This document shows positions 47,613 to 59,387 of a stretch of DNA of 64,000 nt, in pieces (positions within the stretch are counted from its first letter, which is position 1; every line of letters begins with the position of its first letter). Source of the stretch: Scedosporium boydii (lineage: Eukaryota > Ascomycota > Sordariomycetes > Microascales > Microascaceae). The notes beneath the pieces are model-generated. The model did not search any database, was not told the origin of the DNA, and saw only the letters and a list, made by a program, of their open reading frames with translations. The stretch lies in the NCBI GenBank assembly GCA_002221725.1, contig NJFT01000089.1:83560-147559 (forward strand). Reading direction: 5' to 3'. Made by a program: the position numbers and the translations under genes.

Positions 47613-48420
47613 GCTGTTGGACGAACGGTTTTCCCTATACATGAGTAGGATATAGTAGCCTCGCGCAAAATGGATGTCATATTCCTGATAAAACCTAAGA
47701 AGTACACTCCCCGGCTTGGTGAACACGTCGGAGATAAGATTTCAGTCGAGGTTGAAAATGCATCCCTGCATGCGCTTTACATAATCAATAGCTACTGTTA
47801 GAATTTACCTCTCTATTTTTATTTTTATTTTTTTTTTTAACTACCCCATTTGCTTCCTATGGAAGGTCGGACGGGGGGAGACATCCGCGGCTGCATAGTG
47901 AAATCGTGGCCAGCTACATGAGGCGAGACAGACCTCTTTATCCGAGATGCTGTATAGGACACGGAGGCTAAAGGGAAGCTGCAGCATGAGTGGGGATGGC
48001 CTCGGTTATATCGGGTGATGCTATGGTGCTGTGAATATTTTGCTGACAACATTGAATGGTTGGTAAATGATGACTGGGGGATTTGGCCCCCAAGGGAACG
48101 GCCCCCAAGGGAACAGTAATCATATCTACTTGAGTTGTGGTCGGTCAGACAATTGCTCGCATTTGATCCAATCATGGACTGGAAACTGAACCAGGTCTAA
48201 GCCTCAAAGGATGATGTAATTAGATAAGCAGAGGGACTGTACAGAGAACAGGCCAATGTCGAAAAGCACTTTACTCTTTATCACCATCACTCCCCGTTCA
48301 TCGTTCATCGACAAATTGAGAATGGGCCGCCAGGTACTTCGTACCTTCTGATAATCAAAGTCAAATGATTTTCAAGCAGAATCCCCGAGACCAGCGCCAA
48401 CACCAGTCAAGCTCGGCGGC
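47613..48420. other. intergenic, no gene seen
   Basis: About 800 bases with a T-rich low-complexity run at about 47812-47840. Nothing else is supported. Confidence 0.6.
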
Positions 48421-49578
48421 ATGTCGACATCCAAGGCCCATCTGCAAATTTACACCACCCCGCCCAACCCAGAGGATGGAAGGGATTTCCACGTTTTCCC
48501 CCAACTCCCTTTCGAGCTCCGTCGAATGATATGGACAAAGATTCTGGAGCGCCCGCGTTTCCTCAGGATACACCTTGACCACAGCACCACCACCGCTGGA
48601 AGCACCTCAACTGGGGGGGAAAACGGCTATCGTGTCCATGTGGATACACGCCGGCTGCTTAGCAAGTTGCTCCGAGTAAATCGGGAATCGAGGCAGGTGG
48701 CCTCAGAATTCTACCGAGTCCGTATGCCCTGCACGTTTATGAAGGATGGGGTAGACCGCAGTAACAGTCATTTGACCGCCCAGGAGGGGTACCTTGCCTT
48801 CAATCCCGAGTACGACTTCCTTTACATTACATCGAGATCACTCTATATAGCCCACTTCCTATATGACCTCAAGACAACCTACGACCCTCGTCATATCGGC
48901 CTACGCAATTTAGCAACTGAGCAGAACCTCCTAGTTTTACTGCTCTACTCACTCGATCTTCCGAACCACGTCGACGCTAAAGTTAGAGAGACTGTTAGAA
49001 GCATCTGTTCGCAGCTCTACCAAGTCTTCTTCGTCAACATAGCATCGGCCGGACGCCAAGTCCATCGCCGTTTGCTCGGACTATTGCTTGACCACGACAC
49101 ATTCAACCGCTCCTATCCCATCATGGCACAAACGGGCCCGTTCGAGCGTCTACACCGAGATCTGCGCGACATAGCCCACGATCTCAACCAAATCTTAATG
49201 CTAACGTTCCGGCCTCACGGGACTGTTAGCGTCTGGAATCAACTTTTTAATAAGCTGGAAATATTCGCGGACCACATATCCTACCGTCTTCTCCTAGCAT
49301 GCAAACCGAGCCTACCACCTTGTCAGATCAATGACCGTGAATGCGCAAATGCGTTCCTAGAAAAGGAAGACGAGATGTGGATGGAGGCGAACCGGGATGC
49401 GCAAGAACTCGACCCTCTAAACGACGATCTTGAACGGGCAGTGAAGCCTGCTTTCGGCTTCTGGTTGTTTCCGCTCGAGGCACTGGACGCTTTTCCGGAG
49501 GACGGGAGACCACTATATGAAGGCTTCATGTTAGACATGACGAAACACTGGCCCGAACTAGCGTTGCTAAGTATATAA
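48421..49578 (+). CDS. 2EXR domain protein
   Basis: A single-exon frame of 385 residues starting MSTSKAHLQIYTTPPNPEDG. The 2EXR domain starts at about residue 22: FHVFPQLPFELRRMIWTKIL, then RPRFLRIHL, and continues through LLRVNRESRQVASEFYRVRM, the usual second half (a leucine-rich LLxVNRESR followed by a helix). The domain is widespread in Pezizomycotina, often in large paralogous sets, and resembles F-box-like adaptor regions. No biochemical role is known to me. The C-terminal half is helical without a recognised motif. The frame is intact. Confidence 0.85.
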   Translation: MSTSKAHLQIYTTPPNPEDGRDFHVFPQLPFELRRMIWTKILERPRFLRIHLDHSTTTAGSTSTGGENGYRVHVDTRRLLSKLLRVNRESRQVASEFYRVRMPCTFMKDGVDRSNSHLTAQEGYLAFNPEYDFLYITSRSLYIAHFLYDLKTTYDPRHIGLRNLATEQNLLVLLLYSLDLPNHVDAKVRETVRSICSQLYQVFFVNIASAGRQVHRRLLGLLLDHDTFNRSYPIMAQTGPFERLHRDLRDIAHDLNQILMLTFRPHGTVSVWNQLFNKLEIFADHISYRLLLACKPSLPPCQINDRECANAFLEKEDEMWMEANRDAQELDPLNDDLERAVKPAFGFWLFPLEALDAFPEDGRPLYEGFMLDMTKHWPELALLSI

Positions 49579-50108
49579 GGAAAACTTTCCGGACTGACTG
49601 CGGAATAAACCAATGAAAAGAATTTGCGAACCCTAAGTAGAATTTGACCCAATTTGTCGATGCTTAAATGTAGGAATGATATTTGGCTGTGGATGGCCCT
49701 TGAGAAAAAAGGACGGGACCTAGAAAATGTCCGAGGCAGAATCGGCATGGAAGAAATTAACAATTCTCGTGTAAGTGGATGGTAATGATCTACCGATCTC
49801 GCTGCCTGGCGAGCCTCACATTCCCACCTCGGATCAAGTTAATCAACGGAAGGATCGTAATTTTTTTCTTTTTCCTCGTTCCTTTTCTCGATAAAGCCTT
49901 CTGTGTGCCCGATAGATTGAGATCTTCCTCCAGCCCGCCCATGCAGCACCGGGTGCGTTTCTGCACTGCAACGGGGCCGGCGGGATCCGCGTTTGGAGAT
50001 GGAAACTAGAAAATGGAAAAATTGGAATAATGGAATAATGGATGGAATCATTGCGAACGCTTAAAATTGCAAATTGGCCTCGAAACATCAGAGCCTTTGC
50101 CTTCATCA

Positions 50109-50149
<41 letters not shown>

Positions 50150-51990
50150 CGCCCTGCCCTCCAAACACTGGAGTGGCTCTACTACAGCAGAGCCAACACG
50201 AAGAGAGGCGAGTCTTCTCCAACCCATCTCCAACACAGCCAATCGCCCATCCATCACTAACAGTATCACAAGCTCGGTTCCGTGACATCAAACATCCCCT
50301 CCATTCCATTGATGAGACTTGGCCCGAATGGTATTCGAATTCGTACCCTCTCGCCATTCTCTCACGGACCGAGATAAGGTGATAAGAAACTGGGATGAGA
50401 ATAGGTCATACATTGTAAACTACTTTGTACTTCGTAGTGTATTGATACCCGACTCCCAAAGTAAAAGCTACTCGTCGAACTTGAGTCGTCTTGTCCAATC
50501 CAGAATTTATTCGTCTGTGTCACTTGTCACACCTTATTGCTCCCCATGGTCTGTTGACTCTTCACTCTTGCTCTTCCATCAGGGTTGGCCTCGCTAAGCC
50601 CGCCTGCCTGCTGCCAGCTTCGATGCCTTTCCTCAAGAGCCTGGGGTTCGCCCATCAGTAAGCACAGGCCTTGGTTGCGCATCTTGCCACCTCTTCATGT
50701 GCCCCCGGAGCTTAAGCTATGTTTTAAACCGAAGATATTGGCTCCGTGAAGTGAACTGAGCAAATTGTTAGCTCATGGCCTTTTGTGCCCTGTTCTGCAT
50801 CTTTAAAGGTTGACATCTTTACCCCCTAGGCTTAATTAACAATGTCTTTCCATTCTTGTAGATCTCTTCGATTCATTGGAACCATCACCACCTCATGCCC
50901 ACCCCACCATTGTCGTCGTCGTTGGCGCTGGTAACACCGAACGCGACTAGGGGGGAATCGGGTCCTCTTTTCTGGAGAAGAGGTTAAACTATGTGATTAT
51001 CAGCCCTGCTTAGTTTGCCGTGCATTTGTGATGTGATGAGCTGATATTTCTTAGGTCCTCCCACCACTTTCCATTCTAATTGGGCTGATTTCGGACGACC
51101 CCCAAAAGTCTGGTTCCGTTGGTTTCGATATCGCATTTCCACACTTCGTTCTTGGCCCTCTAAACTAAACTAGTTTAACATGAGAGGGATTGAATAGAAG
51201 CAAAGAAAAATCTTGTGGTTCAGATCTTAGGTACTGAAACTAACCTTCCCTCCCCCTGTGCCTTTCTGTTGTCGACAACATGAAATTATTGGATGACTCG
51301 CTGAGATATTGGAGATAGCTTCTTCCCCCCTCCTCCTCTCCATTAGCTGAGCTGTCTTGTCGTTTTTAGTGTGTGTATTAAGCTTCTGGAGGGCGGCTTG
51401 CATTGCAACCTTCGACCCTTTTACACCTTCCTCAATCTTCTCCTTGTGCTTTTTTCTCCCCGCTCCCCCTTGTCTTTTTGTGAAGGGGGGCGATGTGATT
51501 TATTTTTAGCTATTAATAGGTAAGTCTTATTATAGGTAACCTACTGTTAAATATAGGTACTCTTAAGAGTTTGTATGTAATGTTGTAGTGGGTTATGGGT
51601 TAGATGGGTAGCCTGCTATAGGTTAGTAAGCTCCTAGCCTACCTGTGGGCAATGTTGTAATGGGCGGTGGGCGGGTGGTGGGTGGGTATTCTGAGCCCTT
51701 ACCTGCGTCCTGTCGCCGAGTTGTAAGGGAATGAATGATAGGTGGCTAGAGTAAAATAGCAGGCTATGAAGATGATGAGACACGAAATAATGATATTATG
51801 AAATACACGGCTAGCAAGGAGTTAACGGTGAGGCGTTCAAATCTAGTATAATGAGCAATCCGAAGGTTTTATCCTATAATAATGTACTATAATTATTCTC
51901 CAGTGATCGCTCCTACCTAACTTGACAACTACTCCTGAAACATACGTGTGTCCCTAAGTCTTTGGCGAAGTAAAAATATGCACGGGTATC
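49579..51990. other. long intergenic stretch, no gene seen
   Basis: About 2.4 kb. It holds the poly-T run at 50113-50149. A TA/GGTA-rich segment at about 51510-51670 (repeated TAGGTA and TAGGTT words) looks like decayed low-complexity DNA. No supported gene. Confidence 0.55.
50113..50149. repeat. poly-T run of 37
   Basis: Thirty-seven consecutive T. Read on the minus strand it is a poly-A tail-like tract, so a retroposed element on that strand is conceivable, but no element body is recognised next to it. Confidence 0.95.
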
Positions 51991-52314
51991 AATGTTAGTT
52001 TACACAACCCACGGCCTGCAGCCGGGCTCAAAGAACTACGTGGCCCCAGCGAGTGTTCCATCATCACTTTAACACATATCCCCATGCTTGCGGGTCTAGA
52101 CAAGGGACGTATCCCTATTAGCACACCCATACGCGGAACCAAAGCTCATGTCCTTGGCGATGATGACCTTCTAGTTCCCCATAATGAGGTCGGTGAGCTA
52201 TGTATTAGGGGCACTAGTGTCTGCTGTGGGTATCTCAACAATGAGGTTGTAGCCTCTTTTCCCAGCCCTGATGGAGAAGGTTGTTGGCTGTCGGACGTTA
52301 TGGGAGCTATTTGA
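51991..52314 (+). pseudogene. fragment of an AMP-binding adenylation domain (NRPS-like)
   Basis: The frame reads RGPSECSIITLTHIPMLAGL (in place of the usual YGPTE), then RIPISTPIRGTKAHVLGDDD, LVPHNEVGELCIRGTSVCCG and YLNNE. These are the A5-A7-like motifs of adenylation domains: YGPTE, GELxIxGxxVxxGYLN. The frame ends at TGA 52314, where the A7/A8 motifs should follow, and no upstream A1-A4 part is visible. Only about 105 residues survive. It is a relic of a nonribosomal peptide synthetase or NRPS-like reductase. Confidence 0.65.
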
Positions 52315-52426
52315 AGGGTTGCCAGGAAATTCTGATGATTGATGGCACCTTATGGTGGTGAATAAAGAATACTATACATAACAAAACATACGATTCTAGA
52401 CTGCCCGCACCATGTTCGCCCTGGTG

Positions 52427-54545
52427 TTATTCTAGATGTAGTCTTCCCGGTAATATTTTAATCCCGGTAACACCAAACACAGTCTTGTAAGGTCTACCTT
52501 CGTCATTCAGATATGAAAAGTGTTGACGATCCAATGCTGCCTGAAGTGATCTCACAATACCATCCCGGGAATCCATCTCCCTACTCGCAAGCGCTGCGGC
52601 AAATGCCCGCTCAAACCAAGTGGCGGCAGCGTCCCAAGTCCTATAATTCTGGTAGACTAGGCCGATGGTGATATGCGTCCAGATCGTCCGTTCGTCGTCA
52701 TACCCAAATGTCGCCGTGGCTTTGTCTGCAGCGCCCTCAAATATCCCGTTGACCTCGCCGTCGTATGCACCCTTGAGCATGTTGGCCGCAAGCTGGAGGG
52801 ACGCCTCCATGAACTCAAATGTCTCGAAATTGTCCTTGTTCCAATCGTAGAGGTTCCAGGCTTCCCATAAGGCGTGTTCAGCATCTCGAAATGCTGATTC
52901 TCTTTTCCCTACTGCGCCAAGCGTTTCGTACAGTCTCAGGAGTTCACTTCTGGCGATGAGATTCTGCTTTGCAGAGTTCCTGTCTCTCGGCTGCAATGCG
53001 CACTGAGAGATAATAGCCAAGAGAATGCCCTCGGAAGCTTCGATTTTAGCATCTATACCTCGTCTGGCAACGCCGAGGCCATGTTCCACACTCTCGGACC
53101 CAGCGCTGCCTAATATAGACTGAGTAACGAGGGAAATCTCATTGTCGTTGCCCAGCATGAGTTTGCTCCTTTGGACAGTCTTACCCTTGCGCCTCCGCCT
53201 AACACCAATAGAGTCACGCGGCCTGTTGCAATGAGCGGAGCGTGACTTGCGTATCTCATCCGCCCGAGCAAGAAGGGCCATGGCTTCGTTGTGTCTACCC
53301 CAAGCAGTCAACATTTCCACTGCGTTGAGGACAACTTGTTGGGTTGCCTTGCTTGTATCACCAAGCGTGTCGACATGGTCCTGGATTACATTCTGAATGA
53401 TGCGAAGTGCATCCCCCACTCGTTCTGTTTTCACATATAGGTCGGCAAGGCTATACGCGGCTTTCTTTGTGTCGTCAGTGGTAGCGCCTACTAGTTCCCG
53501 TAGACCGTTGAATGCTCTCCGGAATTGATCTTCGGCCTCATGTACTTTACCATCCTCCATAGACCTGAGGGCAGACTTCCATAGGTTAAGATAGTCGGTG
53601 CTCGTATAACCCTCGTCGGTGATCAGACATATAGTAGTGGGCTTATCGGTGGTGGTATCCTCGGATTCGGTGTCCCATTCAGTCTCCTCGGCCAAAAGTT
53701 GAACTCTATCATTGTCCTCTGTCTCAACCCCGGGGGATTGGGCGGGTACTGCCGGTGTGGTGTAGCTGACGTCTGCTGGAGTTTCCATGTCTATGATAGG
53801 ATGGATTAGTACCACGTAAATTGGGATCCTAAATTTAGGTCTTATACTTACTGTCACTATTTTCATCTACTAAACTTCCCTTAACCCTTGAGACAGTGCT
53901 CTCAGCACGACCACTATCCCACTGCCGGCCACCAAAGAAGAAAGAAGTATCCTTGTTCTCGTCCCGCTTCCTCTTTTTCGCTTTCAATACCATGAAAATG
54001 GCCTTGTCAGCTGGCAAATTCTTCTGCCATCCCCATTCCTTGAATTTGGCCTTATATAATTTTTCCCTTTAGAATGGCTATAGTTAGAGATCCTGCTGGC
54101 TATGAGTTGTGAGTCATGACGTAAGAACTCACGAAGCATAAAAGGAATGAAGGTCTCTCATCAAGGCTTGAGTTTCCTTGAGTGTCTTATCCTGGTCAAT
54201 GTAGAGCCTACGGATCATATCCTTGTGTCCCGCCCAATCGAGATGTCTGTATCTTGACCGTCCGTTAGGTGGCCTACCCGTGTCCTCTCCGGTAGGTAAG
54301 ACGGCAGGCTCTTCCGTATCCTCAAGGTCAGGCATAGCCATATCAAGCTCGGACGCGCCGTATTGTCGAGCAGAGAACATTTTGGGGCTATGGCGGGCGG
54401 ACTCCTCTGCAATTTGTGGGCCCTGTGATGGGATTGACGTTCCAGGTCCCGTTTGTGACCTCCCAATCTGACCAGTAGTATCAGTGAGTTGGGGGGTACT
54501 ATAATCAACTGGGAGATCATAGAAGGTAAAATATTGAGCGTCCAT
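52427..54545 (-). CDS. Clr5 domain - TPR-like protein
   Basis: Exons 54545-54133, 54066-53852 and 53790-52427 join in phase and give 663 residues. Introns are 66 nt (GTGAGT to AAAG) and 61 nt (GTAAGT, branch TACTAAT, TAG). The Clr5 domain spans the first junction at about residues 98-160: DWAGHKDMIRRLYIDQDKTL, then ALMRDLHSFYASEKLYKAKF and KEWGWQKNLP. This is the usual W..HK..I..LY / L....M...H.F.AS..... YK.....W pattern. A basic segment KAKKRKRDENK follows. The C-terminal part is helical-repeat (TPR-like): WKSALRSMEDGKVHEAEDQF, KKAAYSLADLYVKTERVGDA and others. Clr5 was named in Schizosaccharomyces silencing factors, and Clr5-TPR proteins are numerous in filamentous fungi. It is likely nuclear; target unknown. 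Confidence 0.82.
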
Positions 54546-56172
54546 GGTTGCTTATGGCTAATCGACTGCAGGGGTATTTTCTTGAACAAATTTCTCAGAA
54601 GAAAAGGGTATAAAGCAGTGATGAGGACTTGGATGTGGAGTACATAGTTCTGCAGCGTCCGAAGCATATATACCTCGTAGAAAACTTTTGGACCGGGCGC
54701 GACTTCTGGCAGAAGTTCCAAAAAGTACTCAAAAGGGAGCCTCTCCAAAGCCACGGTGGCGCCCTTGGCATTCCTGACCACATCCGCAGCTTATTTGTAC
54801 TACCCACGGGCTGCATTTGCGGTTGACGTGTACGTACGTTTCTGTGCGATCGAATGTAGCCCCTCGTATACATGTTTCGGAGCCTGGTACATTTCGACAC
54901 AGAATACGGTACCAGCGCGCCAGGGCTAATGTTGCCTTCTATTGGGCACCAAGTGTTGTTGCCCATTGTTTAATAGTGGGAGAATGAGACGAATAAAGTT
55001 CCCATAAGTTCCCCCGCATCCTTCACGCATCGCAAGGCTCCTCTTTTCATTTGGGTCAGAAAGCTGGGGAAGAAAGGTCCCAAAAAGACCGACTCAGACC
55101 TTTGCGAAAACAATGCTATCAACTCGCATTTCGATCGGCCTGCGAGCTCAATCTCGACCGACGGATTTGAATAAAGTTCCCAAAAGTCAGACGGGGAAGC
55201 AAGAACTAAGTAGTAAACCTAGTAATCAACGTATATTTAAGTCGAGATAAATCTGATTTCCTCCGTAGTTCTCTATCTCATTCATCTGCGTAGCCCAAAT
55301 CATCTCGCCTCTCTATTAGGATACAGTACCAGTAACGCTTTCCTTTTCGACACACTACGTTAGGGTACTAGACAATTGGCCTCAGCCCATGTAAGTCGCA
55401 TAAACTTCATATGCCTTATGATATCTGTCTTACACCCGAACCCAAAGCTAGTTTACTATTATGGGTACTTCACTACTGGCAGCGGAGACTACTCTTGACA
55501 TATGGGTCTCGAACTCTCGTGAATTCCTCTCGAAGAGGCCGCATCGGGCTATCAGCCCCCCATCTCACGCAGTTACGCCCATGCAGCGTTGGCTGTGTGA
55601 ACGACAGTGCGATGGGCCCTACCACGCAATTCAGAGCGTAAAGGTTGTCTATGGAGGGTTGGAGCCTGATGGTGGACAAAGTGTATTAAGGGGATCAGAT
55701 GGGGGGCCGACCGCCAGCAATGCAGCCTGGCGACCAGAAGGAAGTGCTGTGACTGGCGGTGCTCAGAGCTGACATGGTTTGGGATTGGGTTGCAATGGGG
55801 GTCAGCGTACGTGTACCCGACTGATATGTAACTCCATGTCCTTTCGTAGTACCTCGGTACTCCCGACCGCATTCGACGTATTAAATTTGGCATGACACTA
55901 CACTAATGTACCGACACATATTTGCACATGTTTTCGACACGTAGTCCGGTGTCTCAAAGCAGGGATTTTGAGCTGGCTGGTAGGTGCAGGCAGCCTGGTT
56001 CGTGATCCTTGCACACACACCACAGCAGAGCCTGGTTCTTCTCCGCGCGATACCACTCGCAGTTTAACTCTATATATTGTACAAAACTACCGCTTCCATT
56101 GTTTACTTACACATGTATATCTCCCACCCACCTTTGCCTCCCTTGGATTGTCAATACCACGTGTAACAAGAT
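54546..56172. other. intergenic, divergent promoters
   Basis: About 1.6 kb between the minus-strand Clr5 gene and the plus-strand AAA gene. A minus-strand hydrophobic frame upstream of the Clr5 start (about 54781-54560) and a plus-strand 103-codon frame (55461-55772) show no motif and are not supported as genes. Confidence 0.5.
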
Positions 56173-58526
56173 ATGACAGCAACTGAGAAAACTCGCTCAA
56201 GACTGTTGGCGAGACGAGGGTGGAAAATCAAGAGAACACCAGGGCGCAGAGTCAGGTTTGCCCTCCGTGGGAGGCACTACAACGGTTCAAAGTCTGAAAA
56301 TGGCCACGAAACGCGTCGGTTGACTTCTGGATCACAACCGACAAGCCCATCCGAGCCGACACGCCCATCCGAACCGACAAGCCCATCTGAACCATCGAGC
56401 CCATCTGAACCATCGAGCCCGGGGAACCAGATTGATGACCTTGATCGTCCAGAAACAGACCACGACGGAGAAGATTGTGAATTGCACATCTACGAGTCAC
56501 GTTTGGATACTCGCGGCGAGGCGGTCTTCCTACGGATTGGCGTACAATCGAACATCAACTCACAACCCAATAAGAGCCACCGGGCTAGCCTTGTTCTAAC
56601 CAGGTATTATGATGCCGATCGAATGCTAGAGGACACCATCTTGAGTATACAGTCACCTTATATAATCAAAGCCCTGCAGACCGTGATCAATACATATCCG
56701 GGCGTCGATTTGTCCTCGACGAAATGTATCCGCCTCGAAGCACCGGCAATGTGCTTGTTCCATTATCGCGAAGAACTCAAAATATATGCCGATCAGTCGG
56801 ACGATCCTAAGGTCAAAGCTCACGTTGGTCTTTGTCTTCAGTACGTCGAAAAGTCTCTACACCGCGAAATTGAGCTCTGCCCAATAGATGTGCCGGGCGG
56901 TTCTACATACTTTGAGATGGATTTTGAGCATCTGTGGACCATATTCAAACCTGGATGCCTCATCTACGAAAAGTGCAGAGAGATAGAGAGGGTGTCACGC
57001 TTGATTAGTATTCAAGGTTGCCATGAGGAAGGAGACAAATTGTACTGCTGGATCATTTCGGCGCACCTGATCAGCTACGACGGTGACGACTTTGGTCATG
57101 TCCGCCGCGAGACGAATATAATTCGTTACGAAGGACGTACGCCGGTCAGCAAGTTGAAGGCTTTCCCGCTACACTTCCATAGCGAGAAAGACCGTATATG
57201 GCATGAGTTGATGGAAAGAGGGAAGAGAGTGGTGTCGCTTGAAGGCATTCACCATTGCTTCTACGATGGCATGGCAAAGGCCAGGGCCGCTCAACATCCA
57301 CATGGCATTACTGAACGATATGTTAGTTTTCTCCTGGGTCTAGTTTTTACAATGCTAATTCGGCGGTAGGTTAAACACAGGATCATGTTGGACGCTGCAG
57401 GCTACTTGCGGCATGCCCCCTTTGATATATGGGAAGGTTTTGACAGCAGCTGTCGGATTTTCAAAACTGCCACCGACGAACATCTTGAAATGTCGGATGA
57501 AGAATACCTCATTGTTCAACCAGAGATGCTTGGTTATTCCCTAGTCAATAAAAGTTGGCTCGTGTTCAATGTTAACCACATCCGCGAGGCGAGCTTCGAT
57601 TCTGAAGCCTTCGGCAAATTGCTCTTCCCCGAAGAGAAAAAGAGAATTCTTCTTTCCCTTATTCAGCATCATGGAAGTCTAGGCGACGGCTTCGATGATT
57701 ATATTCAAGGCAAGGGCAAGGGGTTAATATTCCTACTTCATGGGCCACCCGGAGTTGGTAAAACCTTCACTGCAGGTTAGTATTACCGTCCTGGAATAGT
57801 CTGACGCTGCGCTCATTTGATAGCATACTGATCAAAGGTGGAAATAACCCGTTTCTATAATAGAAAGCATCGCTGAAATTGCAAGACGCCCGCTCTTCGT
57901 CATCAACAGCGGCGACATGCGTGGACTAAACCACACTGCGACGGAAGATAACCTCTCAACCGCTCTCAAGTTAGCGGCAAACTGGAACGCAATAGTTTTG
58001 CTTGACGAAGCCGACGTCTTCATGCAAGAGCGTGATCTGGATTCGATAATGAGAAATATGCTTGTGTCAAGTACGTCGCATAGCTTTTATCAGGACCCGA
58101 TGCTAATGGTTCGCAGTGCTTCTTCGTGTTTTGGAGTACTTCGAAGGCATCATTTTCCTCACCACAAACCGCGTTTCCGCAATTGATAGTGCGTTCCAAT
58201 CTCGCATCACTCTCGCTCTAGCATACCAGCCTCTATCTCCCGACGCGCGTCGACTACTGTGGAAGGATATGATTTCGAGAGCTTGCTCCGGTAACGGGCC
58301 CGCCTGGTTGACGGAAGTTGTCTTGGATAAATTGGTCGACAATGACGTAAGCGGTCGGGAAATCAAGCACATTGTGCGGATGGCATACTCTTTGGCGCGA
58401 AGTGCTGGGCGGGATCTCCAGGCGGCCGACCTCTTCCTGGGTCTGGAAGCAAGAGTCAACTTCGCTATCGACTTTCGTCAAGGTGTGGAAGGTGCTAGGG
58501 AAACGAAGGGCCTAAACCGAGAATAG
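56173..58526 (+). CDS. DUF7025 - AAA ATPase
   Basis: Exons 56173-57321, 57370-57775, 57864-58070 and 58117-58526 keep frame and give 723 residues. Introns are 48, 88 and 46 nt with GTTAGT, GTTAGT and GTACGT donors. A basic N-terminus is followed by an imperfect Ser-Glu-Pro repeat (SEPTSPSEPSSPSEP, about residues 56-80). The middle region (LVLTRYYDADRMLEDTILSI to FEMDFEHLWTIFKPG) matches DUF7025, common in fungal AAA proteins. The ATPase has Walker A GPPGVGKTFTA, Walker B VLLDEADVFMQER, sensor-1 IIFLTTNRVSAIDSAFQSRI with arginine finger, and a lid KHIVRMAYSLARSAGR. The last 20 residues look unstructured. It is probably a cytosolic or nuclear remodelling ATPase; such proteins form large families in Pezizomycotina. 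Confidence 0.88.
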
Positions 58527-59387
58527 TATCTGTATTCGCATGGGTAACCTACGGTAGCTTTTCGTAGTATAACATATAGGTTTTCTGGATATCATATACC
58601 GCTATTGCTTCTTATGAGCTATGCTTGGCGGTACCCAGTTTTGCAATGATCGGATGGGGGAGGGGGGAGAAACTTGAAGGAGAAAGGGGGGGGGGGGCAA
58701 TGGGAGTTAGACGCGGGGTGAGCTGAAGCATGGCCTGGAGCCGTGTTTTATTTGTCGCCGAGGCCACCAGATGGGGCGCATTCGGTCGGCCGTTCAGGGG
58801 CAGCCGGCCATCGCAGTGACCGAAATCTGCAGCTCTAAGCCAATAACTGAGGCAACGCAGCATCGGGGCTGATGAACAGGCAACTTACCCCGCGCTGAGA
58901 AGCGTGCTGGCTCTCCGGCGTCTGAGAGTTGGCACATAAACGAGGCAACAAGGAGGGGTGGCATCGACACACCCTCACGGTCGCAAGGCGAACCGCAGCG
59001 ACAAGGAATTTCAATGAAGTGTCTTAGTTCACCGGAACCTCCGGTGTCGGTGAGCGGTACTTCGGATGCGGCTCCCTTGTCTTAGGCATGTCACGTGCCC
59101 CTCCATTTTCGTCGTATCCATGAGCGGGAGTCGGTTATTCCTCTCCTTCCTGCCGCCCGGGATTCTTTGGTCAACCCCAACTGGCCTTACTGTTCGTCTT
59201 GATCTTGAGTTCACAACAGCCTTGTAAATCCTCCACCCCTCGCCTCTTGGTCGTACTACTGGTCCTTGTACTAGAAAAGCATCGTCAATCCCCCACTCGC
59301 AACTGTCCGGTCGTCTCCGGGGTTCAGCTCGGACACGAACCGACAAATAGCGTTTCACCGTCCTGCAACGGCTAGGAGCCAGGCGCC
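58527..59387. other. intergenic, promoter of the Zn2Cys6 gene
   Basis: About 860 bases with a run of 12 G at about 58687-58698. No supported gene. Confidence 0.55.

Noticed and set aside
50042..50382. Frames with long poly-Phe or poly-Lys runs
   Set aside because: They are artefacts of the 37-base poly-T run.
54560..54781. Hydrophobic minus-strand frame containing ERLPFEYFLELLPEVAPG
   Set aside because: It lies directly upstream of the Clr5 gene in another frame, has no family motif and no in-phase splice to the Clr5 exons.
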